Shown here one piece after another: positions 19,089 through 30,087 of a DNA stretch of 64,000 nt; position 1 is the first letter of the stretch, and the number at the start of each line of letters is the position of its first letter. The stretch is from Forficula auricularia. Its lineage: Eukaryota > Arthropoda > Insecta > Dermaptera > Forficulidae. The stretch lies in assembly GCA_024734495.1 (NCBI GenBank), contig JALMQS010000030.1:36263493-36327492 (forward strand). The letters run 5' to 3'. The position numbers were made by a program, and so were the translations under genes. Under the pieces are notes generated by a model. It was given only the letters and a program-made list of their open reading frames with translations, made no database searches and had not been told where the DNA came from.

Positions 19089-19740
19089 TAACAAATTTAT
19101 ATAATTTTTTTTTCTTTTCCTTTCATTATCTTGTCTAGTCTCATAGGAGACTACCTTGTAACTATTGTAAATATTTCACATAGAAAATTGGCTCATAGAA
19201 ATCCTGTAAATATGTAATTTCTGATTGCCTATAATAAATAAAAAAAAAATTAGGTTGAATTTTAGCACGTGACATGGGGTCTCATCCAGAGGCCAAAAAG
19301 TGCGATTTTTTCATTTAGTGCGTGCGGATGGATGGATGTTATCGTTTTTTTCCGTCCACGATTTTTTCCGCACCGTTGCACCGCTGATTAGTTTTTGGTT
19401 CATATCGGCCCACAAACATTAGTACTTTATTAGTTTTTTCTAAATATCTTGAAAATGACTTAACCAATTTTGATGAAATTTAATATCCTAATTAAGTACC
19501 CTTGGGGACCACAAAAAAGGTTAAATAAAGTTTTTATAAAATTATATTTTAAACTACTTTACTCTAGAGTAAGATAGTACTTTTTAAAAATTTTTAAAAT
19601 TTATTCATTTGATCGGTTTAATATAGCTCATTTAACCTTGTTTAAATAAGAATGGATATGCTTCTCTCTGTGAAATGCTAAAGATTTGGGAGGAAATTTT
19701 ATAAGTAACCATAGCATCTGCGTTGTTTTCTTACCTTTGC

Positions 19741-20334
19741 TGAATAATAAATAATAAATCAATCTTTATTACTCGACCTGCTTAGAGGCACAAGTCCTCG
19801 GTGGCTAGGTCAACAAAACATCAAGTTGTTTACCATAAAAGAATTTAGTCTTTTTGATTTTAACTCGATTCTTCCAAGTTTTCAGTAGAGGTTGCCATTA
19901 ATAGCCAAAACATCAAAAATGGAATGCAATAAGGTTATTCCTCTAGTATTAGATAAAAAATGATAGCTATTTTTGATTTTAAGTTGATTCCTCCATGTCT
20001 TCAGCAATGGTTACCAATAATAACCGAAGAGGCAAAAATCCAATGTAGAATGGTTATTCCTTGATTATATTAGATGAGAATCGATAATTATTTTTGACTT
20101 AAAGTCAACATGAACTGCAAATAGCAAGTGATATCTGATTAATAATAAAGGAATAAACAAATTAATATTTCAAATGACTTTGGATAAACTTTAGCAACGA
20201 TCCGTTGCAGTTTATTTTACATAAATTCATTCCTCTCGTCTAGGGCATAGTCTATGGGCCCGCTCCACAAAGGATTGCTGAAAATGCGGTTATTGTAGGT
20301 TAATTAAAAAAATATAAAGAATTTACTTTATTTA
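19741..20334. other. Unassigned repeat-rich spacer
   Basis: Two similar blocks of about 130 bp at about 19850-19985 and 19960-20100 (both with ATTTTTGATTTTAA..TC.ATTC..CCA.GT.TTCAG text) indicate a local duplication. Part of 19600-19740 is related, inverted, to 58330-58425. No gene. Confidence 0.4.
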
Positions 20335-20492
20335 GGGTCGAATCTAAGATTTTAATAGAAATTATTTTTTCCATCAGAGGGCTTCGTCCCCTCGGGAATC
20401 AAACCCAAGCGCTAACTTGCTTTCCGGACAGACTACAACAAAACTAGATACTCAAAACAAAGATTGTTAAATTTTTACGTTTACATTAATTA

Positions 20493-21128
20493 CACTGCTC
20501 GACAAAAATCAAACAAAAATTTCTCCCCGTAAACCTAACAATAGATCCCAGTAGAATTTTATACGCTGATTATCATGCAATTTCCCGATTTTTTATAACA
20601 CGTCAGAGTCAAAATAACGAAAAAGGCCTTTTAGACCTATTTTCGAGTCCCATTAAATATTAAACACCAAGATTTGAAATCAAAATATTTTGTTGACGTA
20701 ATAGAAAACAGCTTCCTCTTTGATTTTCAAATTACCACTAGTTTTTCACTCAATTAGATCTCGAGTTATAACTAAAAAAACTAAGACCTTATGTTTTCAT
20801 CTATGTTTATTATCCTTAATAATCACGTATTTTTACGTTTTTAGTTATAACTCCAGTTGTAATTAAGCTAAAAACAAGTGGTAATTTGAAAATCAAAGAG
20901 GAAGCTGTTTTCTATTACTTCAACAAGATATTTTGATTTCAAATATTGCTGTTTAATATCTAACAAGACTCGAAAATAGATCAAAATGGCATTTTTCGTC
21001 ATTTGACCGACAATATCCCAAAACTCTGAAGTGTTGTAAAAAATCGGGAAATTGCATGATAATCAGCGTATAAAACTCTACTGGGAACCATTGTTAGGTT
21101 TACGGGGAGAAATTTTTGTCGAACAGTG
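20493..21128. mobile_element. 636-bp near-perfect palindrome, CACTG ends, TTA duplication
   Basis: Starts CACTGCTCGACAAAAAT and ends with ATTTTTGTCGAACAGTG. TTA flanks both ends (20490-20492, 21129-21131). The arms pair over nearly the whole length. CACTG-type ends with a 3-bp TWA duplication are reported for Chapaev3-like DNA transposons, so a Chapaev3-type MITE is my best guess. Non-coding. Confidence 0.7.
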
Positions 21129-21200
21129 TTATTTAAATGAAGGGCCCGACAGTGAAATTTTTTTTCAGTTTAGTCTGATTTTTTGCTTTTCCGTTCTATA

Positions 21201-21772
21201 CTCACGAGCAAAGAAATAGAATCACCTCCCTTGCGAGTTATTAAATGTAATTTTGATTCTCAAATATAATAACAATATAATATATTTCTATTAGGTTATC
21301 ATTCTACATTTATTTGATGCCTCCTCTGCACTATAGAGGCAACTTGGCCCAATTCAAGCCAACGCCTATGTAGAGGGGGTTGTTGGCTTGTATTGGTCAT
21401 TTGTTGACGCTGGCGATGAGATTGGCGATGGTTGGTCTTCGGAGCGGTTTTTTCGATATATCACAGGGCCAATGTTTCTCAACGAAAGTGCCCGCAGTGA
21501 CTAGGTGTCGTTTCCACAAGGCCATAGACATTGGCCCAAATTGGCCCAACTCTTGGACCACTGTGTGAAGGGACAGTCAAATTAACCCGTTTTACTGGTC
21601 GCCAACGTGGTCAAGATGTTTAGCTCACGTTGGGCTCACAGAGGGCTCATTAAATGCTGAAAAATGAAACTTTTAGAAAAAATATTTAAATTTCTGATAA
21701 ATTACAAAGAAACATACAAAGTAACATTGAATTGATGAAAAGAGAGTGATTCCATTTCTTTACTCGTGAGTG
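21201..21772. mobile_element. TA-flanked MITE with CTCACGAGCAAAGAAAT ends
   Basis: Ends CTCACGAGCAAAGAAATAGA and, inverted, TCTTTACTCGTGAGTG, each next to TA. A third related end lies at about 36055-36100. The interior 21310-21660 is GC-richer (Gly/Trp/Leu-coding by chance) and may be a separate insertion. No transposase. Confidence 0.6.
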
Positions 21773-21959
21773 TAGTTGAATGGAGTGAAAAATCTTTAGC
21801 TTTTTAATTTTATGTTGCAGATCGGAGGGAGATTTGACTCACTGCCCGGAAAGCAAGTTGGCCCATGGGTTCTATTTCTGAGGGGACGGAAGCCTCTGAT
21901 ATTAATAAAAAATACGAAAAATAAAAATGATTGCCACGTAAGCCGCGCCAAACATATAC

Positions 21960-22527
21960 CTTATGAACAACACGGATCTACTTAGTACGTTTGGAGGGTA
22001 TGCCTGCTTATAGGTATAGTTGTTTGGCACCGACTTCAAAAAGTAATTTCATGTTAATATTTCGTCGTTTAGTTGTAACTAAATAAGATAATAATTATTT
22101 TATACCTTTTAGTGTATTTTATTTGTTGCATTTAATTTTTTGAAGTCGGTTTTATTTTTTCTTAAAAATTATTTTTATTTTTCTCTTTTAGTGATGTTAT
22201 TAATAGTGATCATATCATCAGAACTTGACCAAATTAATAGGACACCATCCCTAAGACACCCCTTTCGGATAAAAAAGAACCATCGAACTCGGTTCATAAA
22301 CAAAGAGGTTAGGTCTAAACAAACCTAATAAAAAAAGGTCTAATACCTATGAAAAAATACGAAAAAAAATGGGACCAATCGGAGCTAGACTGGACCCAAT
22401 GCAAAAATTTTTTCAAAATCGGTTGAGAATTGGCGGAGATATGAGGTAACATAGGCACAAAAAAAAAAAAAAAAAAAAAAAATTCAATTGAATAGAGAAC
22501 CTCCTCCTTTTTTGAAGTCGGTTAAAA
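21960..22527 (+). mobile_element. ACCGACTTC-terminated repeat family, copy 1
   Basis: Contains the about 90-bp core (TATACCTTATGA..GGCACCGACTTC), then TTTTTGAAGTCGG blocks, ending AAGTCGGTTAAAA at 22527. A poly(A) run sits at 22460-22483. Sister copies at 30842-31846 and 57103-57800 share the same modules. Similar sequence is widespread in Lepidoptera and other insects. Coding capacity absent. Confidence 0.6.
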
Positions 22528-22590
22528 AATAGTTTCTACTAAAATCTTACGATTTGACTCTCTAAATCAAAGTACAAATTTTTTTTTTTA

Positions 22591-23656
22591 ATAATAAATT
22601 GTGGTTAAATTACCTGGATTGTTTTTTTGAAAAAATGCCATCTTTTTTTTCAAAAAAAAAGATACTCTTAAATCTTAACATTAATTATTAAAAAAAAATA
22701 TTTTCCACGGTAGGGCCCGCGCCACCAGCTCCAGCCTAGGGGCCCACAGATCCTAAATACGACCCGGCTCTCGTCGATAACAACGATTTGGTCTATAAAG
22801 AATCTCAGAAATGAAAAATATTAAAAAAAAGTCAAATTATCACGTCATCCGTCAGCTTATCATAAGGAGAAATCGACAAGTCCTGACAAGTTTTAGTCTA
22901 GGGGAGAGATTATCAATTAATTGTGATTGTTCTAGAAAACCCCAATTCCTTGTCCTGTACTAGAATGATAACTAGGGCTCGGATTTCGCCCTATTTGCCT
23001 TTTTTTTATTTATGGCTTAAATTTAAGGCCAAAATGATGCGTTTCTATTTTGCCCTATTCTGGGTGTTAGTGCCTATTTCATCTATAAATGCCTTTTTTA
23101 GTGCCTATTTTAACTAAAATTGGCAATTTCCATTTTTTGCGATCTATACATTTTCTAAATTTAAAAGTTTTTTTTGAAAATTATTAAGAAAATATTCCGA
23201 AAAAATTATTTATCGAGCCGCTAGGCGGCGGCAGGGTCTACTAAGGACGCCCAAAAATCGAAAAGTGGACCATATTTAAATAGCTTGTTCCGAACTTGAA
23301 GCAACAAATAGTTCTAGAGGAATTCGCAAAGTGTTAGGTAAGTTTCAATTTCCTAGTCTCCTAAAAATTTTATGTATTGTCCTTTTCTTAATGGAAATTT
23401 GCATTATACTTGTACAGGTATCCTGCGGAAATTAATGATGAAAATTTTTTAGTATTACCAAAAAGCTTCACATATTGTACAAATGTACATTCATATTTTC
23501 GAAAAAGGGAATAAATAGATATTTCTACATATAAATCTCAATGTTTTTAGGAAGTTTATGAGTTTATGTTGGGCCACACTCATTGCAGTGCTGGGCCGCA
23601 TGCGGCTCGCGGGCCATGGATATTTTAAGGTAGGTACTATATTCTAATATTTTTGT
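22591..23656. other. Intergenic, no supported feature
   Basis: AT-rich with one GC-richer patch at 22716-22790. Short frames show no family motif. Nothing recognised. Confidence 0.4.
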
Positions 23657-23997
23657 AAGGTAAACATTCCAGTAATGGGCTATGCTCCTATAATGGGCCA
23701 CCCTTTTAAAACGTTGAGAAATGAAGGGTATTTTGTTACCTAGGGCAGTGGAAGGGATACGGGTCATTGACTACTTCCTGCTAGGATACCTTAGTACTGG
23801 AATTCAGTTCATTCCTTTACTTTGAGTTAAGTTTTTGGATTATTCAGCTAAAGAGACGAATATTTGTGATTGTTTTATCTTCTGATTAAGAAGTGATTTT
23901 TTTCAACAAATAATATTGATTTACTATAATGCCTGTTTAGTGACTTTAAGGAATATTTAGTACGATAATATGTATTATATAATTCAAATTGCATAGT

Positions 23998-24410
23998 CGA
24001 ATAAGTTTTTAAGAACAGAAGCCAAGGTGCGAATATATAAAACTATGATAAGGCCAATATTGACGTACGCAGCCGAAACAAGGCCAGATACAGCTAAAAC
24101 TAGGCAGATGTTGGAGACGGCTGAGATGAAGACCCTAAGAAGAATCCTTGGCGTATCGTTGTTTGATAAACAAAGAAGTGAAGACATCAGGGAAAAATGT
24201 GAAATACAAAAGATCGATGACTGGGTCAAATGTAGAAGAGCGAATTGGTATGCACACGTGGAAAGAATGAGTGAAGACCGAATTCTCAAGAAAATTTTAA
24301 CGAACAAGCCAGCAGGGAAAAGAAGTAGAGGTCGACCTAAAAAACGCTGGCAGGACGAGTTAGGATAAACAGACCACAGGTCTATCAATAAGAAGAAGAA
24401 GAAGAAGAAG
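23998..24410 (+). mobile_element. 5'-truncated LINE fragment with 12-bp target duplication
   Basis: AAATTGCATAGT flanks both ends (23986-23997; 24411-24422). The frame 24027-24368 encodes the C-terminal tail of a LINE reverse transcriptase, with RIYKTMIRPILTYAAETRPD, ETAEMKTLRRI and GRPKKRWQDEL. The tail is (AAG)n. A relative in opposite orientation lies at 34132-34865. An RTE-like origin is likely. Confidence 0.8.
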
Positions 24411-24642
24411 AAATTGCATAGTGCATAAATGATGAAAAACTTAAGATTTCTTTGTCAAAATAGGATGGCCCATTATGTGATCACGAATTGTTCAACTGAC
24501 CCAGTAATGGGCCATCCCGAACCAACATAAGAACATGGTATCATTCTGAATTAAGCTTACCGTTGAGAACCTCGATCGAAACCTAACTAATCAGCAAAGG
24601 AACGGTCATTGTACTATGCATGGCTCCAATAATGGGTGGGCT

Positions 24643-25310
24643 GCCCCATTTTTTTTTTTTTTTAATGCAATCGAATGCAAGAAGGGGTGTACCAGTAAAG
24701 ATGTAGCCCCTATGGATCTCGAAAGACCCTTGCATTACCGAGGAGAAGGAAAGTTGATTAAGTGAGAGGGTGTAGACGTAGGTGTCTATGCACTCCGGTT
24801 TTGAAGGTTTGAAGATTATAAGTGCTGGGAAAGATGGAGGCTGGGAGAGAGTTCCAGTTCCTTGAAGTCATGGGGATATATGAATTGGCGAATGAAGTGG
24901 TCCGGCACTTTTCTAATTTGACCGCGAAAGAGTGTTGGGAGTCGGCAAAACGTGTGCTACGTGCAAAGCATGCTTTGGGGGGAATTATTGATTTTATCTC
25001 ATCAGAGCACCTGCCGTGATAGTATCTATAGAAAAGGGAAAGGGCAGAGACGTTTCTTCGATGAGCCAGCGAGTCGAGGGAGTCGGTGAGGGTAGAATCG
25101 TCAATTAGCCTGACGGCTCGTTTCTGAATTGCATCAAGGGTAGCAAGAGAATATTTTGAGGCTCCTCTCCATAGATGAGAGCCGTATTCGAGACAAGGGC
25201 GGATTTGGGCCTTGTAGATGGTGAGAAGTTGTGGGGGTTTGTAAAATCGCTTGGACCTGAATAAGAAGCCAATCTTCCTTGCTGCATTACTGGACCATCG
25301 GCATTTTCTT
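24643..25310 (-). mobile_element. 5'-truncated LINE 3' end, minus strand
   Basis: Reads on the minus strand from about 25310 to a poly(A) represented by the T-run at 24649-24664. The translated text includes AARKIGFLFRSKRF, IYKAQIRPCLEYGSHLW, AIQKRAVRLIDDS and NWNSLPASIF, the tail region of CR1/Jockey-group ORF2, with frame breaks. A plus-strand relative ends at 56438. Confidence 0.7.
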
Positions 25311-25663
25311 TAAAGTTTTAGAAAAATATGAATAAACAGATAAATTTTGTTTTTAGTTACACCTCTTTGTAATTCTATGCTGTTATAGACTTCATTATTG
25401 TTCCACAATAGATTATTAGATGGCCCATTACTGGTACGCCGGATAAAATACTGGCCCATTATCGGTGCATCAGGTTATTATGGTATATATATATATTTTC
25501 AATATTGTAAATACAACCAGTGTGCTAAAAGTGCTGTTACAGGTGTAGGACAGATAATAGAATAACAGGTAAAAATTTGGGCCAGTTTGCTTAATTTTAC
25601 AGCAGTGGAAACTCAGTTTTACTTCAATTTTTCTTAGATGGCCCATTACTGGAGCGTTTACCT

Positions 25664-26051
25664 TATTATATTCTTTTATTACGAGTAAATTCTATATATT
25701 ATCTATATAAATATATAAAAGCCATTGTCAGACAGTACCTGTGGCGCCTTAGCGTACGATGTGGGAGAAAAAGCAACTAATAGTTAGATTGTCAAATTTT
25801 TCAAATAAAAATCTCTATATTCTCTATCTATAATATCTCTATATATTAATATATTCCTTTATATAGCTTAGAATATTAGATTTACGGCGTGTCTCATTTG
25901 AAATTTTAGTAGACAAATTTATTAATTTTAAATATATTATATATTAATATATATTTAATTTTTTGGAAATAATTCATACCGCGAAAATTAATTTTTTTTT
26001 TAATTTAAGAAAAATATAAATTCTTAAAATTTTAGTAGACAAATTACTTTT

Positions 26052-26111
<60 letters not shown>

Positions 26112-26996
26112 TTAATTTATAATATAAGTTTTAATGAGATATGATTTAATGGGATAATGAGATTAATTCTTAATTTATTACTGCGCGGGTCATTTGAAAT
26201 TTTAGTAGATAAATTAATTTTAAAATTATTATATATAATTAATTTAGAGACACTTTTTAGATAAATTTAAATATTGAAATATATTATTAAAAAATAAATA
26301 GGTTTCCAACCGATCGGGAACTTCGAGAGAAATGGTTGCATGCTTTAATAAAGTATTTATAAAGCTATTTAATGATATTTTTTCATCTTTCTTTGATCAA
26401 TATTCATTATTCAAAATTTTTTTTTTCAAAACATAATTACGGACAGCTAATAATCACATCTCGAGACGCTGCCCGCCAGGTACTGCTCGTATTACTATAA
26501 TGTGTTTCTGGAGGCGGGGCGCCAGTTCGCTACGCCACTGGCGGCGAGAACCTGATTTATCCTTTAAAACACTTAAAAAAAACCCCGAGAGATTATCAAC
26601 TACATACTTATAAATATGAGCTGTGATTTCATTATTTGTATTATTTATTTATAAAAATTACTAATTACTACAAGAATAAACTTTGATATTTATTTCCAAA
26701 TTGATTGACGTCATGTCTGATGAAATAGGTAGGCAGACCATGCATGCATGATAGATAGATATACAGATACAAGTAGGTAAACACAGGTGAAAAAATGTGA
26801 TCTTTATCAACGAGCTTGGTTCATTTAGTTATCCGTCCTCCAACATATTCATTTATATTGATACCAGTTTGTTATATATACAATTACAAAAGATGACACT
26901 TTCTAATGCAATAGAGGCAAAAAAATATCAATTTTTTTTTAATGCTTAGCTTCACCTGTATGTATGTATCTATTTGTCTATCTATTAATGTGACTT
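25664..26996. other. AT-rich spacer with (AT)n and a Helitron-like hairpin patch
   Basis: Pure (AT)n at about 26055-26103. A GC-rich patch at 26460-26555 (GCCCGCCAGG .. GCCACTGGCGGCGAG) resembles the GC-rich hairpin ends of the Helitron-like elements seen elsewhere in the window. No gene. Confidence 0.45.
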
Positions 26997-27120
26997 CCCG
27001 TAGCACAGAGACCAAAATAAAATACAAATGCAACTTTTTTGATTGGTTGAATTATAGTCATTATATAGTTTTAATTAGGTTGAGATACGGTTACAAAACG
27101 GTAGTTATGTCTCGTTTTTT

Positions 27121-27535
27121 ACTTTATCCAATGCGAAGCATGGGGAAAGTATTGTAATCGCTCTGGCGGAAAGCGCGACTTCAAAGGGTCCTCAGGTAAA
27201 GACTACGGAACCCATGAACTCAATTAAAGTCACAAATTGTAGTATTCAATTAGGTTGAATTTTAGCACGTGACGGTTTTGCCAAAAATTACATGGGGTCT
27301 CGTCGAGAGGCCAAAAAGTGCCATTTTTTCATTTAGTGCGTGCGGATGTATGTATGTATGGATGTATGTATGGATGGATGTATTCGTTTTTGGCCCACGA
27401 TTTTTTCCACACCGTTGCACCGATTGAAATGAAATTGAAAACCTACCATTAGTTTAACAAAATGAAGCGCTGATTAGTTTTTGGTACATATCGGCCCACA
27501 AACATTAGTACTTTATTTCAGTACTTTTTTCCTTT
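27121..27535 (+). mobile_element. ACTTT-hairpin repeat family, copy 2
   Basis: ACTTTATCCAATGCGAAGCA hairpin start, same order of blocks as copy 1 up to AGTACTTTATTTCAGTAC. Inserted into a T-run of the surrounding inverted-repeat arm. A short GGATGTATGTAT repeat lies at about 27345-27380. Confidence 0.65.
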
Positions 27536-27597
27536 GCAACTATTGTATTATCGTTAAATTATAGTCGCAAAGATTATAATGCAACCGTTTCAATGTG

Positions 27598-27690
27598 TCT
27601 TCTGCTGGAATTATAAATTTTATTTATTTATAACGAAACTATAGTCTCGTTATAAATAAATAAAATTTATAATTCCAGCAGAAGACACAC
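27598..27690. repeat. Perfect 93-bp palindrome
   Basis: Arms GTCTTCTGCTGGAATTATAA .. and the exact complement meet at CGAAACTATAGTCTCG. Probably a small MITE or the centre of the larger inverted-repeat element. Confidence 0.8.
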
Positions 27691-27715
27691 TCTTTATTGC
27701 TCCTTCAATATATAA

Positions 27716-28060
27716 AAACGAGCTTCGAGGGCGTGCCCTCGGGCTGGAATGCCCTGGCGGGCAGCGCATCGGTCCAAAATTTTATTCCTCTTAAAAAAAC
27801 CACACTCCAAATGTATACCCGTAAACTACCGAAAATACATCGTCTCTTGAAAGTTTCGCCTCTTTAATTTTTGAGTGGCGAAGGGGGGGGGAGGAATAAT
27901 TATCAATAAATTTAATGTTTCTTAATTTAAAATGAATTGGAGTCTTTCATTTCAAAATTCGAGTCCAAATTACAATTATATTTCAAATTTGCCTGGTTAA
28001 TGAAAATCGATTGGAGCCATCAGTTTAAAATCCGAGCTGACAATTATATTTCAAATTTGC
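27716..28060 (-). mobile_element. Helitron-like fragment, minus strand
   Basis: Reverse complement of the element nested in the PLE (10470-11236), sharing GAGGCGAAACTTTCAAGAGA-type text, a C-run and the AGCTCGT end at 27716-27722. Shorter internally than the PLE copy. Confidence 0.6.
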
Positions 28061-28209
28061 CTCGTTAATTAATATATATTTAATGTTTCTTAATTTAAAA
28101 TCTATTGGTGTTTTTTATTTTCATTCGAGTTCAAATGAATAGAATATTATCTCGACACAAAGTCTAAATCAAAAATATATAGTTTTAGTAACAGAAATCA
28201 AGTATATAA

Positions 28210-28282
28210 ATATTAATGTTGCATTGGTGTAATGGCTAGAGCTGATGCCCTTAGTTCAAGAGTTCGTCGGTTCGATTCTAGG
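28210..28282 (+). repeat. tRNA-like block with pol III A and B boxes
   Basis: TGGTGTAATGGCTAGAGC resembles an A box and GGTTCGATTCT a B box at tRNA-like spacing. The acceptor arms (GCATTGG versus GGCAAGAG) do not pair and no cloverleaf could be drawn, so I call it a tRNA-derived SINE head, not a tRNA gene. Confidence 0.45.
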
Positions 28283-28383
28283 CAAGAGGGTAATTTTTTT
28301 AAAGAAAATTCTCTCAGCGTTGTTACAAATTAATCTAGGCTCTTATATATAGTATTCTGCTACTCTCGGCAAAAAAACTTTCA

Positions 28384-28495
28384 ATTTGTTTATTTATAAT
28401 TAAATATTTCTTTGATTTGATTAATATAAAGAATTGTGTAATTATTCATTATATATTAATCAAATCAAAGAAATATTTAATTATAAATAAACAGT
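28384..28495. repeat. 112-bp imperfect palindrome
   Basis: Arms AATTAAATATTTCTTTGATT and complement, with a 23-bp centre. Likely a small MITE. Confidence 0.65.
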
Positions 28496-28707
28496 TGCAA
28501 ATCGGTGACAAAAATGTTGGCGACAACCTTTTTGAAACGGTTGCATTATAATCTTTGCGATAATACAACAGTTGCAAAAAGAAAAAACGAGACATAACTA
28601 CCCTTTAGAAACCGTATTTCAACCTAATTAAAACTATATAATGACTATAATTCAACCAATCAAAAAAGTTGGATTTGGGTTTTATTTTGGTCTCTGTGCT
28701 ATACGGG

Positions 28708-29662
28708 TTTTGTTCTGTCATTTCCAGCAACATTTCTCTATAAAAATAATTGTTTACCTACTTAATTTAAATGAAATTATATAAAAATAATTGTGGTTGA
28801 TAAAAAAAAAACTGATACCAAATACGGTTTCAGCATCTAAAAAATACATTTGATTAGGGCAAATTGGTTTAAGGTAGTTGTTAGCGACAATACTAGCAAA
28901 AAATTAATCCTAGAGTAGGTATATAGAACAGACAATAAGCTCAAAACTTTTTGCTGTTTATGTACCACTACTAGCCAATCCCATGCTCGTTTGAGAAATC
29001 GACAACACTGTCCGAGCTTGTATATATTTTATCATAGAAATGTCAGATAAAGTACATTATAAAGGGAGATTTATAAAACAAAAAGTTCTTAATAGGCGAT
29101 TGAAAGCTGTTGCGACAATGGCTGAAGCGAAAAAACGTCAAAAAAGTACTAAAGTTAACACACTTTTTAGGTTAAACAAATGCGTTGTTGCCAGCTTGTT
29201 TTTAGGGTAAATTTTTCATTATACGTTTTTCTTTATTCATTCATTATTATCTCAAAAACTGTGTTGTAATTATGAATTAAAATTTTCTTAAAAAATGTAT
29301 TAGTTATTGTTTAATGTTGGTTTAGTTTTTATACCAATGGTAAGAAGAGATTCTGAATTATAATTAAATATGTATGTAAACTTTCCGATATCCTGTAGTT
29401 CAATGTATAAGAGTCTGAAAAACTCTATCTTAGGAATTTAATATCTCCGGAACTATATAATTCATAAATTTCGTTTTGCCACTAATCGATGCACAAGTAT
29501 TTAAATAATAATCTGTCTAAATTTTAAAAAAATCCTAAGAAAACCCATATGGTGAAACAACTACCTTAATTTGATATTTATATAAGTCCGTTATCTTATA
29601 AACCAATAAAATAATTAAATAAAAATAAAAGTAGATAAAAAGTAAATACAATTATATTTACT
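28708..29662. other. Intergenic stretch with one short basic frame
   Basis: AT-rich. Contains the short frame 29040-29210 described separately. No repeats recognised. Confidence 0.4.
29040..29210 (+). CDS. Short Lys/Arg-rich open frame, unrecognised
   Basis: 56 codons from ATG 29040 to TAA 29208-29210. The sequence is strikingly basic (KGRFIKQKVLNRRLKAV, EAKKRQKSTK). A GGGTAAAT donor-like site at 29205-29212 would allow it to be a first exon, perhaps of a decayed transposase. No family assigned. May be chance. Confidence 0.2.
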   Translation: MSDKVHYKGRFIKQKVLNRRLKAVATMAEAKKRQKSTKVNTLFRLNKCVVASLFLG

Positions 29663-30075
29663 ACTAGCTGCGGCGGCCCTCTTGCTAGTCAGGGGCACGC
29701 CCCTGACCCCAAACCCCACCCTAACACTCCACCCTCCGCACCCAGTTTTTCAATTTCTAGCCTTCTAGTGACCCACCGATTATGTATACAACATTTGGTT
29801 GAGTTTGGTCCAAGAGCAAGAATTTTCATTTTTTGACCCTCCCCCCATTTTGGGTGGTTAGTTTATTCATTTCTAGCTCTATAGTAGCCCACAGATTATG
29901 TATGCAAAATTTGGTTGAGTTTGCTCCAAGGGCAAGAATTTACATATTTTTCACCTCCCCTTTTTGGGTGGTTTTTTAGGGGAATTTTTTTAAACAAAAG
30001 TTGTCAGAAATCACATCCCTTACAACTTTGCTCATAATAAAATTTGCCGTAGAGTTAATAGGTTAAACAACAAAA
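29663..30075 (-). mobile_element. Helentron-like C-rich element (3' end on minus strand), copy 1
   Basis: Begins ACTAGCTGCGGCGGCCCTC (3' terminus, CTAGT on the minus strand), followed by a CCCCACCCT-rich tract and repeated ATTATGTATACAA..TTTGGTTGAGTTTG modules. Relatives at 38090-38300, 39573-40370, 40895-41803 and 45038-46145. No helicase frame, so non-autonomous. Confidence 0.6.
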
Positions 30076-30087
30076 TATGTTAAAATC

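Larger units (their letters stand above)
14627..19248 (+). mobile_element. Near full-length Jockey-type non-LTR retrotransposon
   Basis: Flanked by ATTAGGTT on both sides (14619-14626; 19249-19256). It begins TCAGTC, the arthropod initiator, which indicates a complete 5' end, and ends in ATAATAAATA plus poly(A). It has ORF1 (gag-like) and ORF2 (endonuclease plus reverse transcriptase). ORF2 is broken by a 107-bp insertion and by a 1-nt indel near 18680, so this copy cannot move by itself. Length without the insertion is about 4.5 kb, normal for the clade. Confidence 0.85.
14490..19740 (+). mobile_element. ACTTT-hairpin repeat family, copy 1 (split by the LINE)
   Basis: Starts with an ACTTT..GGAAAGT hairpin whose tip is ATGCGAAGCAT, continues to 14626, and resumes at 19249 after the LINE. 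It includes AGTACTTTATT and TTGAAAATGACTT blocks also found in the minus-strand copy 43640-44180; copy 27121-27535 covers the first part. No transposase seen, superfamily unknown. The right boundary is approximate. Confidence 0.6.
20335..22590. mobile_element. Inverted pair of the B-box repeat family (copy 2), heavily interrupted
   Basis: Left arm about 20335-20440 (GTCGAATCTAAGATTTTAAT .. CTTGCTTTCCGG). Right arm starts at about 21832 (GCCCGGAAAGCAAGTTGG) and finishes at about 22540-22590 (ACTAAAATCTTACGATTTGA). Between and within the arms lie a CACTG palindrome, a TA-flanked MITE and an ACCGACTTC-type repeat. Confidence 0.5.
23658..25663. mobile_element. TA-flanked element with AGGTAAAC ends and repeated GGCCCATTA motifs
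   Basis: Ends AGGTAAACATTCCAGTAATG and, inverted, AGGTAAACGCTCCAGTAATG, next to TA on both sides. At least eight further copies of the TGGCCCATTA core, both orientations, lie inside (about 23692, 24465, 24503, 24629, 25290, 25421, 25442, 25637). Such subterminal repeats commonly bind a transposase. No transposase frame. Two LINE fragments are inserted. Confidence 0.6.
26997..28707. mobile_element. Inverted-repeat element, CCCGTAGCACAGAGACC ends, with several insertions
   Basis: Left arm 26997-27118 continues at 27536-27600. The right arm 28530-28707 is continuous, which reveals the 27121-27535 insertion. The interior holds a 93-bp palindrome, a Helitron-like fragment, a tRNA-like block and a second palindrome. 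Target duplication not resolved. Confidence 0.55.

Noticed and set aside
27117..27157. End of a 71-codon frame as coding exon
   Set aside because: Falls across the junction of two repeat elements.
28210..28282. Functional tRNA gene
   Set aside because: A and B boxes are present but the acceptor arms do not pair and no cloverleaf forms; treated as tRNA-derived.
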